DNA of 58,847 bases. Origin: a virus. Both the position numbers and the translations under genes were made by a program. Below the pieces are notes generated by a model, which did not search any database, was not told the origin of the DNA, and saw nothing but the letters and a program-made list of their open reading frames with translations. Positions 28,691 through 40,500 of this stretch are shown here, piece after piece; position 1 is the stretch's first letter, and each line of letters begins with the position of its first letter. The stretch lies in IMG/VR virus record IMGVR_UViG_3300009124_000013, positions 1 through 58,847 of that record, one strand, 5' to 3'.

Positions 28691-31600
28691 ATGGCATTAA
28701 CACGACTTCAGAACATTATCTCTTCAGTTGAAGGAAGAATTTTATACGTCAATCCAGATGATTTTGACGCAACAGATGCGATTGATAATAAAGGCAACTC
28801 GCCAATTAGACCCTTCAAGACAATTGCAAGAGCGGTTCTTGAAGTAGCAAAGTATTCTTATGTCAGTGCAGGTAATGCTGATGACAAGTTTGACCAATTT
28901 ACTATCCTGTTGTATCCAGGTGATCACATTGTAGATAATAGACCTGGATCTTATGCATATGGTATTGATGGTAATAGTAACTATGTTGGAGAATTAGCAT
29001 CTGTTCCATTCTCAGATGGTCCAGTTGCTGGTCAGTATGGTTGGTCAGATTCAACCAAGCAATATGCAGATCTCTATAAGATCACTAACTCCACTAGAGG
29101 TGGACTGATCATTCCTAGAGGTGTTTCTATCATTGGTCTTGATCTTAGAAAGACAAAAGTAAGACCTAAGTATATTCCTGCTGGTGGTTCAAATAGTGTC
29201 GCAGGAACAACCCAGATTAACTACACTGCATCAAATACCAATCCTAATGAGTTGGTTATTACTGGTGTAAGTAATGGTCCAGATGGAGTTGATAATATTA
29301 ACGATGTTATCATCGGATCTACTTTTAAAGCAGGAGTTACTGGATTCTCTATTCTGAGTCAGTTTACTCCAACTGCTGCAGCATATGATCCAATCACTGG
29401 TGAATTGGAACTGACCATTGGAACTCATACATTAACTACGGATGATTCAATTCGTATTGCCCTTAACTCACTTACGTTTACTTGTGCATCTGACGGTAAC
29501 AATGCACAGGTTTCCTATCCAAGATCATCTGACCCAGCATATGATGCAAACCTGGGCATTCTTGCGACGACATCAACGACAATTACAGTAAACGTTGGTC
29601 CATCTAGTGAAACATCTGCTCACACATTCATTACTGCAACTACTAACGCAGTAACGGCTATTAATATTTCCCTTAAGATTGAGCAGGGAACGACGATTAC
29701 TGATATCTCATGTACCACTGGTTCCAGCACAATTACTGTTGGTATTTCTAAACCACACAACTATAGTGCTACTGATGTAACTAATAATACTAACGTAGGA
29801 ACTGGAGAACTATTAACACTTCCATATGAAGATGATAATAGCAGAACTGCACTGTTCAGAATTACTGGTGGATGTTACTTCTGGCAATTCAGTATCTTTG
29901 ATGGAGATCCAAATGGTGTTTATAGAAGCACTACAGTAAAACCTGCATCTAGTTGGTCAATCAACAGTGTTGTAGAATATTCTCACACTAAGTTGACTGT
30001 ATTTGAATTTGCATCTCTTCATGACTTGCATACATTCTATAGAAAAGTTTCTGATGTTGTTTCTCTGATTTCTTGTGAGAAGATTGAACCTAAGATTCAG
30101 GAAAACAGAATTGTTGGTGCTCTTGCTGATGCAGTTAGAATTCAAAAGGTAACTAGAAATAATAATTTAGTAACGGTAACTCTTACTGAAGAGTTAGACC
30201 TTACTGCAGGAAACTTTGTAAGCATTAGTGGTAGTGGTAATGATTTCATTACTGAGAGTTCTGACTCGACAGCATATTATATTGGTCAAAGAAAAGTAAG
30301 CGGTGTTATTAGTAGAAGTGAATTTACATTTGTCCTGACTTCTTCTGCTGTTACTGCTCTTGATGGACTTGAAACTGATGCTGATGCAGCAACTGGTGGA
30401 ACTCAGATTACCTATGAAGTAGGTGGTAACCCTGGAATTGATACCAGTGCTCAGGTAGAAGTTGAGATTGATACTGTAGAATCTGCATCCCCTTACATCT
30501 TTAACGTATCACTGAGATCTACCTATGGTATCTGTGGTATGCACGCAGATGGTTCTAGAGCAACTGGATTTAAATCCATGGTTGTTGCACAGTATACTGG
30601 AATCTCTCTGCAGAAAGATGATACTGCATTCCTGAAATATAATGATGGATCTGGAATCTACCAGACAGAATCAGGATCTCTGCATACTGATATCAATGCA
30701 ATCTATAACCCACTTCAAAGAAGTTATCACGTTAAAGCATCCAACCGTGCAGTAATTCAGGCAGTTTCGGTCTTTGCTGTTGGTTATGCTGATCACTTCA
30801 TTGCTGAAGATGGCGGTGACATGTCAATCACCAACTCGAACTCCAACTTCGGTATGAATGCCATGAGATCAATTGGTTATAGTGATGTTGCATTCAATAA
30901 AGATTCTCTGGGTAAAATTACTCATATTATTCCACCAAGAAATGTTGAATCAAACCCATCTAACACATACTATGAAGCACTTGATGCAGTTAAAACTGCA
31001 ACTTCAAACTTAAGAGTTTACTTATCAGAAAGAGATGACTTACTCTCGATTGGATCTGGTGGTTCTAACTTCACCTCAGGTAACGTTTCGGTAACTGATC
31101 CAAACGGATCATCTAAAACTGTTACATTGACTGCCACTAATGGAGCAGTAACTGCTGCAACATTTGTTTCCAATGATTATGGTGCATTCCAACCTGGAGA
31201 TGTGATTACGATCCCAACTAATGCTACCAATGGAATTGGTTTGGACTGTGAACTCAGAATCGGTGCTGGATTGGATTCTAAAGTTGGTAAGTTCTTAGTT
31301 GGTGAGAAATCTCTTGCTAAGGATGGAACTTCGGAACCAGATAAGATTTTTGTTCCACTATATGCCTCTTCTTCTGCAACAAATACTACAGAGCAATCTG
31401 CAACTATTACCAAAAATGGCACAACTGGTAATGTATTTGAGTTTGACTTTGGTTCTACTGGTGGATGGTATATTCGCGTAAGTTCTTCTAATAATGGAAT
31501 TTACAACGCAATTGATGGTAACTCAAAATATGGTGCTACTACAATCAGCACTACACCAACCTCATACATTAAGAGAATTAATGATGAAAGGGTAGCTGAT

Positions 31601-34258
31601 GATAAGATTTATAGATTGCGTTATGTAACTAGATCCAAGGATGGCAACTTACCATCTTATCCACAAACTGGTTACGTACTTCAACCCAAGAAGGGAGCAG
31701 AAATTGCTGGTGTTGGTGATAGATTTACTGATGGTGCTAACTTACTGCTTCTTAACAAGTACTTCCTTGCTTATGAAACAGTATCAAGATACTTAAATGC
31801 TAACCCATCATTTGTAGTTCCTAATGGAAACCAAAGATGTGTTGATGACCTTATCAATATTATTGAGGCAGTTGCTTACAACCTGAGATATGGTGGAAAT
31901 GATGAAGTATATGATGCAGCATCCAAGTATATTTCTGGTGGATCTGCATATGCTGCATTGACGGGTGAAAGAGATGAAACTGTTGTAATGCTCAACACAT
32001 ACTTGAAACCAATGATGCAGTATGTAATTAACAATGGTGTTACTGGATCACCTGTTAATACTCCTGCACTTGGAACTATCAGAAATGGAAATTATAGCTG
32101 GACTGATTTCTCATCTCAAATTAATCCTACATTGATTACAGGTGAAGAGCAGTTAATTAATGTATTTGGTGGATGTACAAACGTAAGAGATGCTGCCTTC
32201 ACTTTAATTGATATTGTAGTTCAAGCAGTTGGTAGTGATGCTACCCCAGGTAATCTTACTGGTGTTACTGAAACTGCTCCAACTGCAACTTATACTAGAA
32301 TCAATGGTCAAGAGTATAATGATGTATACTATGTTTATGAAGTTGAAGAGGTAACTAAGTATCAACCAGCAACAGGAACTGCGAGTGAAGTACCTGGTGT
32401 CTATTATCTGACAGTCCTTAAGGGATCTATTCCTGTAAGTGATACTGTACTTCCTGGAAATACATTCAAGTTTAGTCAGAATACTGATCATCTGTATCCA
32501 AACATTGATCTTGACAATATTGTTAATGATCCTTTGATTGCTCAGAGTATTGCAAATCCACTTGTTATTGGTGATGTTGATACTACAACTGGACTTGATA
32601 CTGCAGTTACTACTGAAGACACTTCATTCAGTATTACTAAAGAATCACTTTCATACTACTTAGATGAGTATCTTAACAATGAACTGGAGTGGTTATGGAA
32701 TGGTGTTACTTCTACATCCAGAGCATATCATAGAGTTAATCAAAACCTCTCTAATGGAACTCATAATCTGTTAGAGGTTGATTTAGAATCTGGTATTGGT
32801 GCTGGTGAAATTAGAAAGATTGCAATCAATCCAACCAGAGCTGCTGATGGAATTGAGATCGAACTTCGTAGACCATCTACAATTAGATCTGGTAACCATA
32901 CATTTGAATATGTTGGTTTTGGTCCAGGTAACTACTCAACTGGTTTCCCAATCCGCCAGAGCAAGATCCTCAGCAATGATGAAATTAAGTACTCTCAGTC
33001 ACTGAAAGAGCAGGGTGGTATTGCATTCTACTCTGGTCTGAACTCAAATGGAGATCTCTTCATTGGTAACACAGTCATTAATGCTGTTACTGGTAAGACA
33101 ACCAGCAATGAGATTACTGAACTTAATACCCTCACACTGAAGGAAAACCTCAACGTCCTCGGTGGTTCTGGTAATACTATTGCTTCTTCTTTCCAGGGAC
33201 CAGTTAACTTCCTCAACAGAACAACATTTGATACTGAAGACAACTTCTTTACTGGAATCAAGTTAAGAAATCCAGATGGTATTGTATCTAAGTTTATTAA
33301 TAGAGATGCAACTACTGGAGTAACTGATCCTGGTGTTGGTGACTTTATCTTTGACACAGTTCCATCTAATCAAGGTGGAATGCTTGGATGGTCTTATACT
33401 GAAAATAATGAGTGGAGAAAAACTGGAATCATTGGTACTGAGAAGATTCATGCATATAGAAGTGGAACAGGTGGCACTGCAAAGTATGTTCTGAATGTTG
33501 GTCAAGATGAAGTTGCACTGTCATCAAATAGTGTCAACTATAACTTTGACCTTGATGTTGTAAATGATCAAAGAATTGGTAATAACCTTGACATCGGTGT
33601 TGCTGCAAATCCAACAACACTTTCTTCTACTACATCATCCAAATCTACTAGATTGTATATTGAGCATACTTGGAACAATTCTGCGATTGAATATAAACCA
33701 CTTGAAATTAAGATTGCGGGATCTCCAACCAATGCAGCAGCATCTAGAATCATCAATGCTGAAGTAGGATCCACTAGTGTATTCAATGTTGATAAAGATG
33801 GTAATGTAACTATTCCTGATACTTCAACTTACGGTTTAAGCAGAAAGGCGTTTGCACTTACTGTTACTATTGCTAATACACCTAGCATTGCAAATAGTCA
33901 AGATAGTATGACACTTCTTGATGGACAGGGAGGTAATCCAAATCCATTGACGGTCAATGTTATTCCTTATACTGGTGGAGTTGCTGGTACATCTGTAGCA
34001 AGAACTTTCGGTGCAAGAATGACAACTGCATTGGGTTCGTTTAGATATTATGGTGCAGATAGTTCAGTATCCGCTAGAACAGCAGATCATGGTGGTATTG
34101 GTAACCTTGCTGATTTCAATACAAGAAGCATGGTTGTATATGTTAATGGTATTATTCAATCTCCATACTTTAACTATCACTTTGATGGAACATATCTGTA
34201 CTTCGATAATACACTCGCTAGTGGGTCGAGAATTGATATTCGTTGTCTTGCCAATTAA
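28691..34258 (+). CDS. Giant tail fiber/virion protein, beta-helix type (1855 aa)
   Basis: 1855 aa. The N-terminus (ILYVNPDDFDATDAIDNKG, then RPFKTIARAVLEVAKYSY, then FTILLYPGDHI) is the start of a pectate-lyase-3-like right-handed beta-helix. The middle is Ser/Thr/Gly-rich beta structure with few Cys. The C-terminal 120 residues (VVYVNGIIQSPYFNYHFDGT, SGSRIDIRCLAN) look like a fiber tip or trimerisation domain. Probably an adsorption-apparatus protein. First gene of the late operon; the next starts 31 bases after it. Confidence 0.75.
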   Translation: MALTRLQNIISSVEGRILYVNPDDFDATDAIDNKGNSPIRPFKTIARAVLEVAKYSYVSAGNADDKFDQFTILLYPGDHIVDNRPGSYAYGIDGNSNYVGELASVPFSDGPVAGQYGWSDSTKQYADLYKITNSTRGGLIIPRGVSIIGLDLRKTKVRPKYIPAGGSNSVAGTTQINYTASNTNPNELVITGVSNGPDGVDNINDVIIGSTFKAGVTGFSILSQFTPTAAAYDPITGELELTIGTHTLTTDDSIRIALNSLTFTCASDGNNAQVSYPRSSDPAYDANLGILATTSTTITVNVGPSSETSAHTFITATTNAVTAINISLKIEQGTTITDISCTTGSSTITVGISKPHNYSATDVTNNTNVGTGELLTLPYEDDNSRTALFRITGGCYFWQFSIFDGDPNGVYRSTTVKPASSWSINSVVEYSHTKLTVFEFASLHDLHTFYRKVSDVVSLISCEKIEPKIQENRIVGALADAVRIQKVTRNNNLVTVTLTEELDLTAGNFVSISGSGNDFITESSDSTAYYIGQRKVSGVISRSEFTFVLTSSAVTALDGLETDADAATGGTQITYEVGGNPGIDTSAQVEVEIDTVESASPYIFNVSLRSTYGICGMHADGSRATGFKSMVVAQYTGISLQKDDTAFLKYNDGSGIYQTESGSLHTDINAIYNPLQRSYHVKASNRAVIQAVSVFAVGYADHFIAEDGGDMSITNSNSNFGMNAMRSIGYSDVAFNKDSLGKITHIIPPRNVESNPSNTYYEALDAVKTATSNLRVYLSERDDLLSIGSGGSNFTSGNVSVTDPNGSSKTVTLTATNGAVTAATFVSNDYGAFQPGDVITIPTNATNGIGLDCELRIGAGLDSKVGKFLVGEKSLAKDGTSEPDKIFVPLYASSSATNTTEQSATITKNGTTGNVFEFDFGSTGGWYIRVSSSNNGIYNAIDGNSKYGATTISTTPTSYIKRINDERVADDKIYRLRYVTRSKDGNLPSYPQTGYVLQPKKGAEIAGVGDRFTDGANLLLLNKYFLAYETVSRYLNANPSFVVPNGNQRCVDDLINIIEAVAYNLRYGGNDEVYDAASKYISGGSAYAALTGERDETVVMLNTYLKPMMQYVINNGVTGSPVNTPALGTIRNGNYSWTDFSSQINPTLITGEEQLINVFGGCTNVRDAAFTLIDIVVQAVGSDATPGNLTGVTETAPTATYTRINGQEYNDVYYVYEVEEVTKYQPATGTASEVPGVYYLTVLKGSIPVSDTVLPGNTFKFSQNTDHLYPNIDLDNIVNDPLIAQSIANPLVIGDVDTTTGLDTAVTTEDTSFSITKESLSYYLDEYLNNELEWLWNGVTSTSRAYHRVNQNLSNGTHNLLEVDLESGIGAGEIRKIAINPTRAADGIEIELRRPSTIRSGNHTFEYVGFGPGNYSTGFPIRQSKILSNDEIKYSQSLKEQGGIAFYSGLNSNGDLFIGNTVINAVTGKTTSNEITELNTLTLKENLNVLGGSGNTIASSFQGPVNFLNRTTFDTEDNFFTGIKLRNPDGIVSKFINRDATTGVTDPGVGDFIFDTVPSNQGGMLGWSYTENNEWRKTGIIGTEKIHAYRSGTGGTAKYVLNVGQDEVALSSNSVNYNFDLDVVNDQRIGNNLDIGVAANPTTLSSTTSSKSTRLYIEHTWNNSAIEYKPLEIKIAGSPTNAAASRIINAEVGSTSVFNVDKDGNVTIPDTSTYGLSRKAFALTVTIANTPSIANSQDSMTLLDGQGGNPNPLTVNVIPYTGGVAGTSVARTFGARMTTALGSFRYYGADSSVSARTADHGGIGNLADFNTRSMVVYVNGIIQSPYFNYHFDGTYLYFDNTLASGSRIDIRCLAN

Positions 34259-34289
34259 AATAAATAAAACATAGGAAAAAAATACGCAA

Positions 34290-37200
34290 ATGGCATTAAC
34301 AAGAATTACATCAAGTGTCATTCGTGATGCAAGTATTACTGAAACCAAATTTGACACACAATATTTGAATGCTACTGGTTCTCCTGATACTGGTCAGCAG
34401 TCCATTACATTAGAATCGAACTTTAGCATTAGGGTTGGTCAAGGCAGTTCATATTTTAGTGCTGCTGGTAATACAGTTACGTTGACTGCTCCCTCGGCAA
34501 CTGATACTATTTTAGATGTTGCTGCAGGTAACATTGTATTAAGTGATGGTAATATTACACTCTCTGATGCAGGAACTAGGGTAAACACTCCAAGGCTTCA
34601 AGTTGCTCTTGGTAGTGAAAGTGCTCCATCAATTTATTTTGGAGATTCTACATCAACAGGTTTCTACAGCACTTCAACACCATTAGGAATTAATCTTTCT
34701 GTTGGTGGTGCTGATCAGATTAGATTCTCTCCAACTGAGGGAATCATTTACTATAATAGATTACTTAAGATTGTTGATTCTGCAGACACTGCTGTTACTG
34801 CATTAAGTATTGAAACTGCTGATGATTCTGTTGTATTGGGTGGATCTTCGCCATTTGCAAAAGTTAAAGTCAACAACGATGTTGCAATTACTGTAAGATC
34901 TGAAGATACGAATGGTGATCCTTATACCTCTGATGACACCAGAGTTGGTATTAACGAGAGTAATCCTCAAGCAACTCTGGATGTAAATGGAAGTATCAGG
35001 GCAGATTCTTACCAAAACATTACTGCTTCTGACTTACCTGTTATTCCTGTAAGTTCTGGTGGTACTGGATTCTCGGCACTTGGTAATCCAGAACAATTAC
35101 TTAGAGTTAATGCTGCTGGGACTGCACTTGAGTTCTTTACTCAGAACACAGGTGACGTTAACAACGTCGCATCTTTCGGTGTATCTGGAGATGATACCAT
35201 CTATAAGGCAACTGCTAGAGGAACAAGCAGCGGTGGTAATTTAACTCTGACATTTGCTAATTATACCGACGATGCAAGTAATACGGTAACTCAAGTGGTA
35301 AACACTTGGGGAACTGGTCAAACAATTAAGATCTTTGGTGTAAACACAAAAGATATTACAGAGTATGATTCTAGTAATACTACTTCATCTTCTATCTTTA
35401 ATACCTGGAAGTCACAAATTGATAACAGCTCTCAGGTAACAACTGCTGCAGGAAACAGTGGTAGTCCAGGAGTATCTTACACGTATTATGCTAGATTACT
35501 TAATGTCAACACTGGAGTAATCTCATCATTCCATAAGTTAAACCACGTTGGTTATGGTGCTGAAACGGGTATTGTCAAGAACTACCCTCTGAGTACATTT
35601 AATGAGCAGAGATTTAACTCAGTTGTTGTATTCAGACCAGATGCTAACCATGCAGTTTTAATTTATAGATTCCATAATGATATTAATGCAATTGTTAGTG
35701 ACAGTGATGGAAATGCATTGACACCATCTGTTCATAATGCTAGATTGAATCTCATTGCTATCCTTGGTCAAAGAGATATTGGATCTGCTATCAACCTGGG
35801 TCCAATTACATTTAAAGATTATGGTGCATTTGATAGAACTACATGGTCTGATAGAAATACTGATGGAACCTACAATCAAGATAAGGTAGGAATCATCAAT
35901 GTTCCATGCCAAGTCATTCCCACCAATGTTCCAACTGCAAAGGCAATTCCAGGATGGGTTGAGAGATCTGTTACTGCTGTTGACTATGATAATAAGACCG
36001 TCACTGTAAGTAATAGCACTAATAGTGCATATGATGAGAGTGATCTTACAAATACTACTAACATTGTTACCACAAATATTCAAGCAGTTCATGATGATAC
36101 TGCTGCACTTCAAACAGTAATTAACGATGTTCTTGACAAAGGACTTCAGTCACTTTTCCTTACTGGTGGAACATACCTTGTTAAGAATGTCGTAGTTCCA
36201 CCCAACTTCTCTCTGGGGGGATCAGGAAAAGCAACTGTTTTGAAGAAACAGTATTTTGATACTTCTTGGCAGAGAGTATCAAATGGTGAACTTGGTAGAT
36301 TGTACTCTGTTCTCTATATGAGAAATCCTGTTACTGCTGCAGGTGCTGCATCTAATACAACATCCCAACCAATTGCTAATGTGACAGTTAGAGATTTGGT
36401 TGTTGATGGAAACTATAATGCTAATATTAGATTGGGTAACCTTTCTTCACCTGAAGGAAACGCACTAGTTTATGCTACTGGAGTTCAAAATTGCTCAATT
36501 TCTAGCGTAGACATCAAACATTCTATTGGTGACGGAATCTTTGCTACAGGTGCTGAAAGATTATCACTTCAGAACTGCTTTGTTTCTGATAACTCTTCTA
36601 CCTATTTGACATTTGATAATCCTTTAAATGCAACTGGTGCTTCTGTGTTGAAGGTTTCTGACTGTGCATTTATTAATAATCCAGGACCTGCTGATATTAC
36701 TACTTCGGAAGTTGTAGCATTCAACTCTTGTATCATTAGAAACTCTGGAACTGGACTTAGAATCTATGGTACGAGAAGTGCTAATACTGAGAATAATCTT
36801 ATTCTTGGTCCAGATGATGAATGGATTCCAACCACAGACACTTATGATAGTGATTTCAATAGTGTCAATATTATTTGTAATAAGACCACTGGTACAGGAA
36901 CTAACGGAAACATTAATGTTACCTATACTGAAGAGAATGTTGCAAAAGATCTTACCTCAGCAACATTCACTTCTATTGTTAAGACAGTAACAGTAGATGT
37001 AAATGGAAATGAAACTCTATCTTCAAGCAACCTGACTTATAATCAGGGTGGAACTGTTAGATCTGTCCTTGAAGTTGGTGCTCAAGATTTGTTAAATGGT
37101 ATCTTTACTATTCAAATCCCATCAGCAGCAGTAGGTTCAATTCCATACAGAACTGTTCAAGGAACTGTAGGAATTAACTACAACTATATTGTTTACTATG

Positions 37201-37574
37201 TAAATGCTACTGAAGAAGTTCCAGTTGGTGGACCAGATGATTACAACATCACTGGAGTATTCAACTGGGATTCTACAAATTATATTTACAGCATCAAGAT
37301 CACAGATGAAACTGTGTCTGAGTTTACGATTGGTGACATCGTAACACTACAAGAGCATAATCCATCTAATGGATATAGCTTACCTACTGAAATGACTGTT
37401 AATAATATTAGATTTGTTAATCAGTCCTGGGTATTAGATCTTACTAAAGATGACTTTGCGACATTCAATACTCAGCAAAATAATGGCAGTATCACAATTG
37501 ACCCTGCTGCCGAAGGATATATAAAGAAGAAGCGTACAATTACCATCGTTAAAGGTATCATCGGAGTCGTTTAA
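34290..37574 (+). CDS. Tail fiber/spike with pectate-lyase-like domain (1094 aa)
   Basis: 1094 aa. The N-terminal MALTRITSSVIRDASITE is a fiber attachment-like segment. Residues about 235-290 carry the phage-fiber collar motif SSGGTGFSALGNPEQLLRVN. Residues about 625-830 form a right-handed beta-helix (FLTGGTYLVKNVVVPPNFSL, TVRDLVVDGNYNANIRLGN, SVDIKHSIGDGIFATGAERL). The rest is beta-rich. It may bind or cut host surface polysaccharide. A weak AATAAATA late-type string lies upstream. It overlaps the next gene by one base. Confidence 0.75.
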   Translation: MALTRITSSVIRDASITETKFDTQYLNATGSPDTGQQSITLESNFSIRVGQGSSYFSAAGNTVTLTAPSATDTILDVAAGNIVLSDGNITLSDAGTRVNTPRLQVALGSESAPSIYFGDSTSTGFYSTSTPLGINLSVGGADQIRFSPTEGIIYYNRLLKIVDSADTAVTALSIETADDSVVLGGSSPFAKVKVNNDVAITVRSEDTNGDPYTSDDTRVGINESNPQATLDVNGSIRADSYQNITASDLPVIPVSSGGTGFSALGNPEQLLRVNAAGTALEFFTQNTGDVNNVASFGVSGDDTIYKATARGTSSGGNLTLTFANYTDDASNTVTQVVNTWGTGQTIKIFGVNTKDITEYDSSNTTSSSIFNTWKSQIDNSSQVTTAAGNSGSPGVSYTYYARLLNVNTGVISSFHKLNHVGYGAETGIVKNYPLSTFNEQRFNSVVVFRPDANHAVLIYRFHNDINAIVSDSDGNALTPSVHNARLNLIAILGQRDIGSAINLGPITFKDYGAFDRTTWSDRNTDGTYNQDKVGIINVPCQVIPTNVPTAKAIPGWVERSVTAVDYDNKTVTVSNSTNSAYDESDLTNTTNIVTTNIQAVHDDTAALQTVINDVLDKGLQSLFLTGGTYLVKNVVVPPNFSLGGSGKATVLKKQYFDTSWQRVSNGELGRLYSVLYMRNPVTAAGAASNTTSQPIANVTVRDLVVDGNYNANIRLGNLSSPEGNALVYATGVQNCSISSVDIKHSIGDGIFATGAERLSLQNCFVSDNSSTYLTFDNPLNATGASVLKVSDCAFINNPGPADITTSEVVAFNSCIIRNSGTGLRIYGTRSANTENNLILGPDDEWIPTTDTYDSDFNSVNIICNKTTGTGTNGNINVTYTEENVAKDLTSATFTSIVKTVTVDVNGNETLSSSNLTYNQGGTVRSVLEVGAQDLLNGIFTIQIPSAAVGSIPYRTVQGTVGINYNYIVYYVNATEEVPVGGPDDYNITGVFNWDSTNYIYSIKITDETVSEFTIGDIVTLQEHNPSNGYSLPTEMTVNNIRFVNQSWVLDLTKDDFATFNTQQNNGSITIDPAAEGYIKKKRTITIVKGIIGVV

Positions 37575-40500
37575 TGGCAACTAACACTAATATTAACAAT
37601 AATTCTGCCGTCGTAGTTGTCGGTAGAACTGCTCCAGTCCCTACAGGACAGCAACCAGCATCATCCTCCATCCCTGTCGTTATTGCTAGCGACCAGGAAG
37701 CAATCCCAGTTGAGGAACAGAATAAACAGCAGTCGGAGGTTGCTCTTTCGCTGTTGGGCATTCCTAGATCTGAAGTTGCTCTTGGTATCTTTGCTGACGT
37801 TAACACCTATGATGTTAACCCTTCAGAATGGACAGCAGTTCCTACTCAAACAGTTACTATTGCTGGTGGAGAATCGGCAACTGATGAATATCAAGGTATT
37901 CCAGGCATTCAAGATTGGGGTCTTGGTCACGTTCCTGCAGAAGCGGGTGCTCTTGTTGAAGCTCCAGCAAACGAAACTGCTATTCTGACTTCGAAGAGAT
38001 TCTTTAGATACCAACCTGGTCGTGTTTCTGCTGGTACGTTTGGTGTTAAGTTTGGTCGTGCTCCTTATACTGTAGCAGCTGATGGTACTTCTAATTTTTA
38101 TCCTAATGGTGTAATTTCAGATAACGGCATTGCTTATAACCTTGCACCTCAGGACTATCAAGTTCTTAACCCATCTATCAAGAAGTATGGTGTATTTGAT
38201 AAATTTGATGGATATTACTATGAGAGTATTAACGAGGGATATGGTGATAACTTTGCTTGTGTAAGAAGAACCCAATCACTTATTAGACAGAAGAGTGAAT
38301 ATTATTTCTATAATCCAGATTCACCATCAAGTAATCCAAGACAGTTCGGTGTAACTCAGTTTGAAGATTATGGTAACATGGAAGTGCCAGGTGCATACTA
38401 TGATTATCATGGCGATGCAGTAATTCTTCGTGATGGTCTTGTTAATATTCATGCTGGTTTGTTTGATCAATCTCTGCTGAAAGAAAAGAGAGAGATCTAT
38501 GTTTCTCAAACTGCAGGAAACGGAACTGCAGGAACTGAAGATGATGAGTTGCTTTTAGATCCATATGAAAAGCATATTAAAGATTTCAGTTACAATAATA
38601 CTACTGGTGTTTGTACAGTAGTTACTACGAGTGACCATGGATTCAAAGATGGTGATAGCGTAACACTTAAGGATATTCTTCTTACCTGTAATACTGGTGC
38701 TAAACTGTACCCTAATAAGTATGCTCAAACGTTATTTACAGTAAATAGTGTTCCTTCATCTACGCAAATTAAAGTATTCATTGGTAAATCATTCTACGAA
38801 CAGCAAGGATACAATAACTTTGAAGGATTTGAAGTATCAGTCAGATATAATACTAACACTGGTACTGTAAAGGAAATTACAGCAGAGAATGCTGGAGCAT
38901 CATATAACATTGATAACTGGGTCTATGATGGTGTTGGTGGAGTTGCTACGATTACACTTACTGCTGATCATGAATTATATGAGGGTGATAGAGTTAAACT
39001 TGCAAGCGTTGGTCTCAATGGTGGTCTTACATTCCCAGTCAATAATGTTGATCCAAAGCACTTCTATGTTAGAAGAAGAGTAGATGATAGAACGATTGAA
39101 GTTGGTGTTGGTAAGCAAGCAGTTTCTGGTATTGATCCCGCTACGAATACTTACAATACTGGGGGTACAGTACAGTTTGTAAATCCAACTATTCCTACAT
39201 CATCAACAACTATCTCTAACTTTGTATATGAAGTAGATAGAAACGATGCTGATTTCGGTTATGCTATCATCACAACTAGTGCTGCTCATGGTCTCAATAC
39301 TGGTGATACAATTGAACTGAACGGTATTGAAACAAACTGTAAGTATACTCCACAACCTAAGATCTACCCTGCAAAGGATGATGAAGATACTTATCCAATT
39401 GAGAATGTAACAAGTAATAGTTTCCAGTTCACTCTGAAAACTTCTACTATTGTTCACACTCACACTCAGTTTACTGGTAGAGTAACAAGTTTAGGTCTCA
39501 GACCTGGCAGTGGTGTTTATCTCTATAAAAACAAACAACAAAGTGCAACTACAACACAGAATAATGTAGGTGTAGGAACCAATACTTCAAACTCTGTTGT
39601 TGATGGTGGAATTTATTATGTTGATTCTATTAAAGGATATAGAGCAAAGTTAACTAAGGCACCATCAAATGGAGAAAGCAATGCATTTACCTTAGGTAGT
39701 GCGGGTATTTATAGTACTGCTCAGATCACTCCAATTAATTTGGGTACATCTCTTAGAGAATATAAGTTAACTCCAGTTCAAACCGCAGGTACTGGCGACG
39801 GCACAAATGGCGGCATTGTTTATAATCCTACAACAGGATTGATGACAATCAACTTCTCAAGTAACCACAATCTAGAAACTGGAGATTTGATTAAGATTGA
39901 TGATTACTCACTGGTCTTCACTTGTGGTCAGGATAGTCATGCCACTGAGCACGCATATCCAAGACCATACAATCCAAATCTTGACGGTACTCCTGATCCT
40001 AATGGTAATGCAACATCAAATACAAGAGCACCTGACCCCGTAAGTGGTAAGTGGATTCCTATCACGAAGGTAGATGACACTTCATTCACTGTTCAGGTTC
40101 TTGCAACAGTTCCTTCTACAGATACTAGCACTCATAGATTTGTTAGATCTGCTGATAACTGCATTGCATTCAAGAAATTTACTCCATATATTGTAACTCC
40201 AGCACCATTTATTCTTCCTAACACTGCTAACTTTGCTTATAGAGGCACTGTAAATAGCACTGATAAGAATAAGATTGAAACTCTTAATCCATATGGTGCA
40301 TTCCCATACAGATATAGTTATGGTGATGCAACCGCAGATAAGGTAGGATATATTACTACTAATCTCTCACTTACAAGTGCTGCAGCTGCAACCAGTTTGA
40401 GAAATGATATTGATGATGTCAATAATAAACTCTTGAAGGAGTGGGTATACAACCACGTTAAACCACAACACTGGGGTGTATACGAATACAGAGTTCCTAG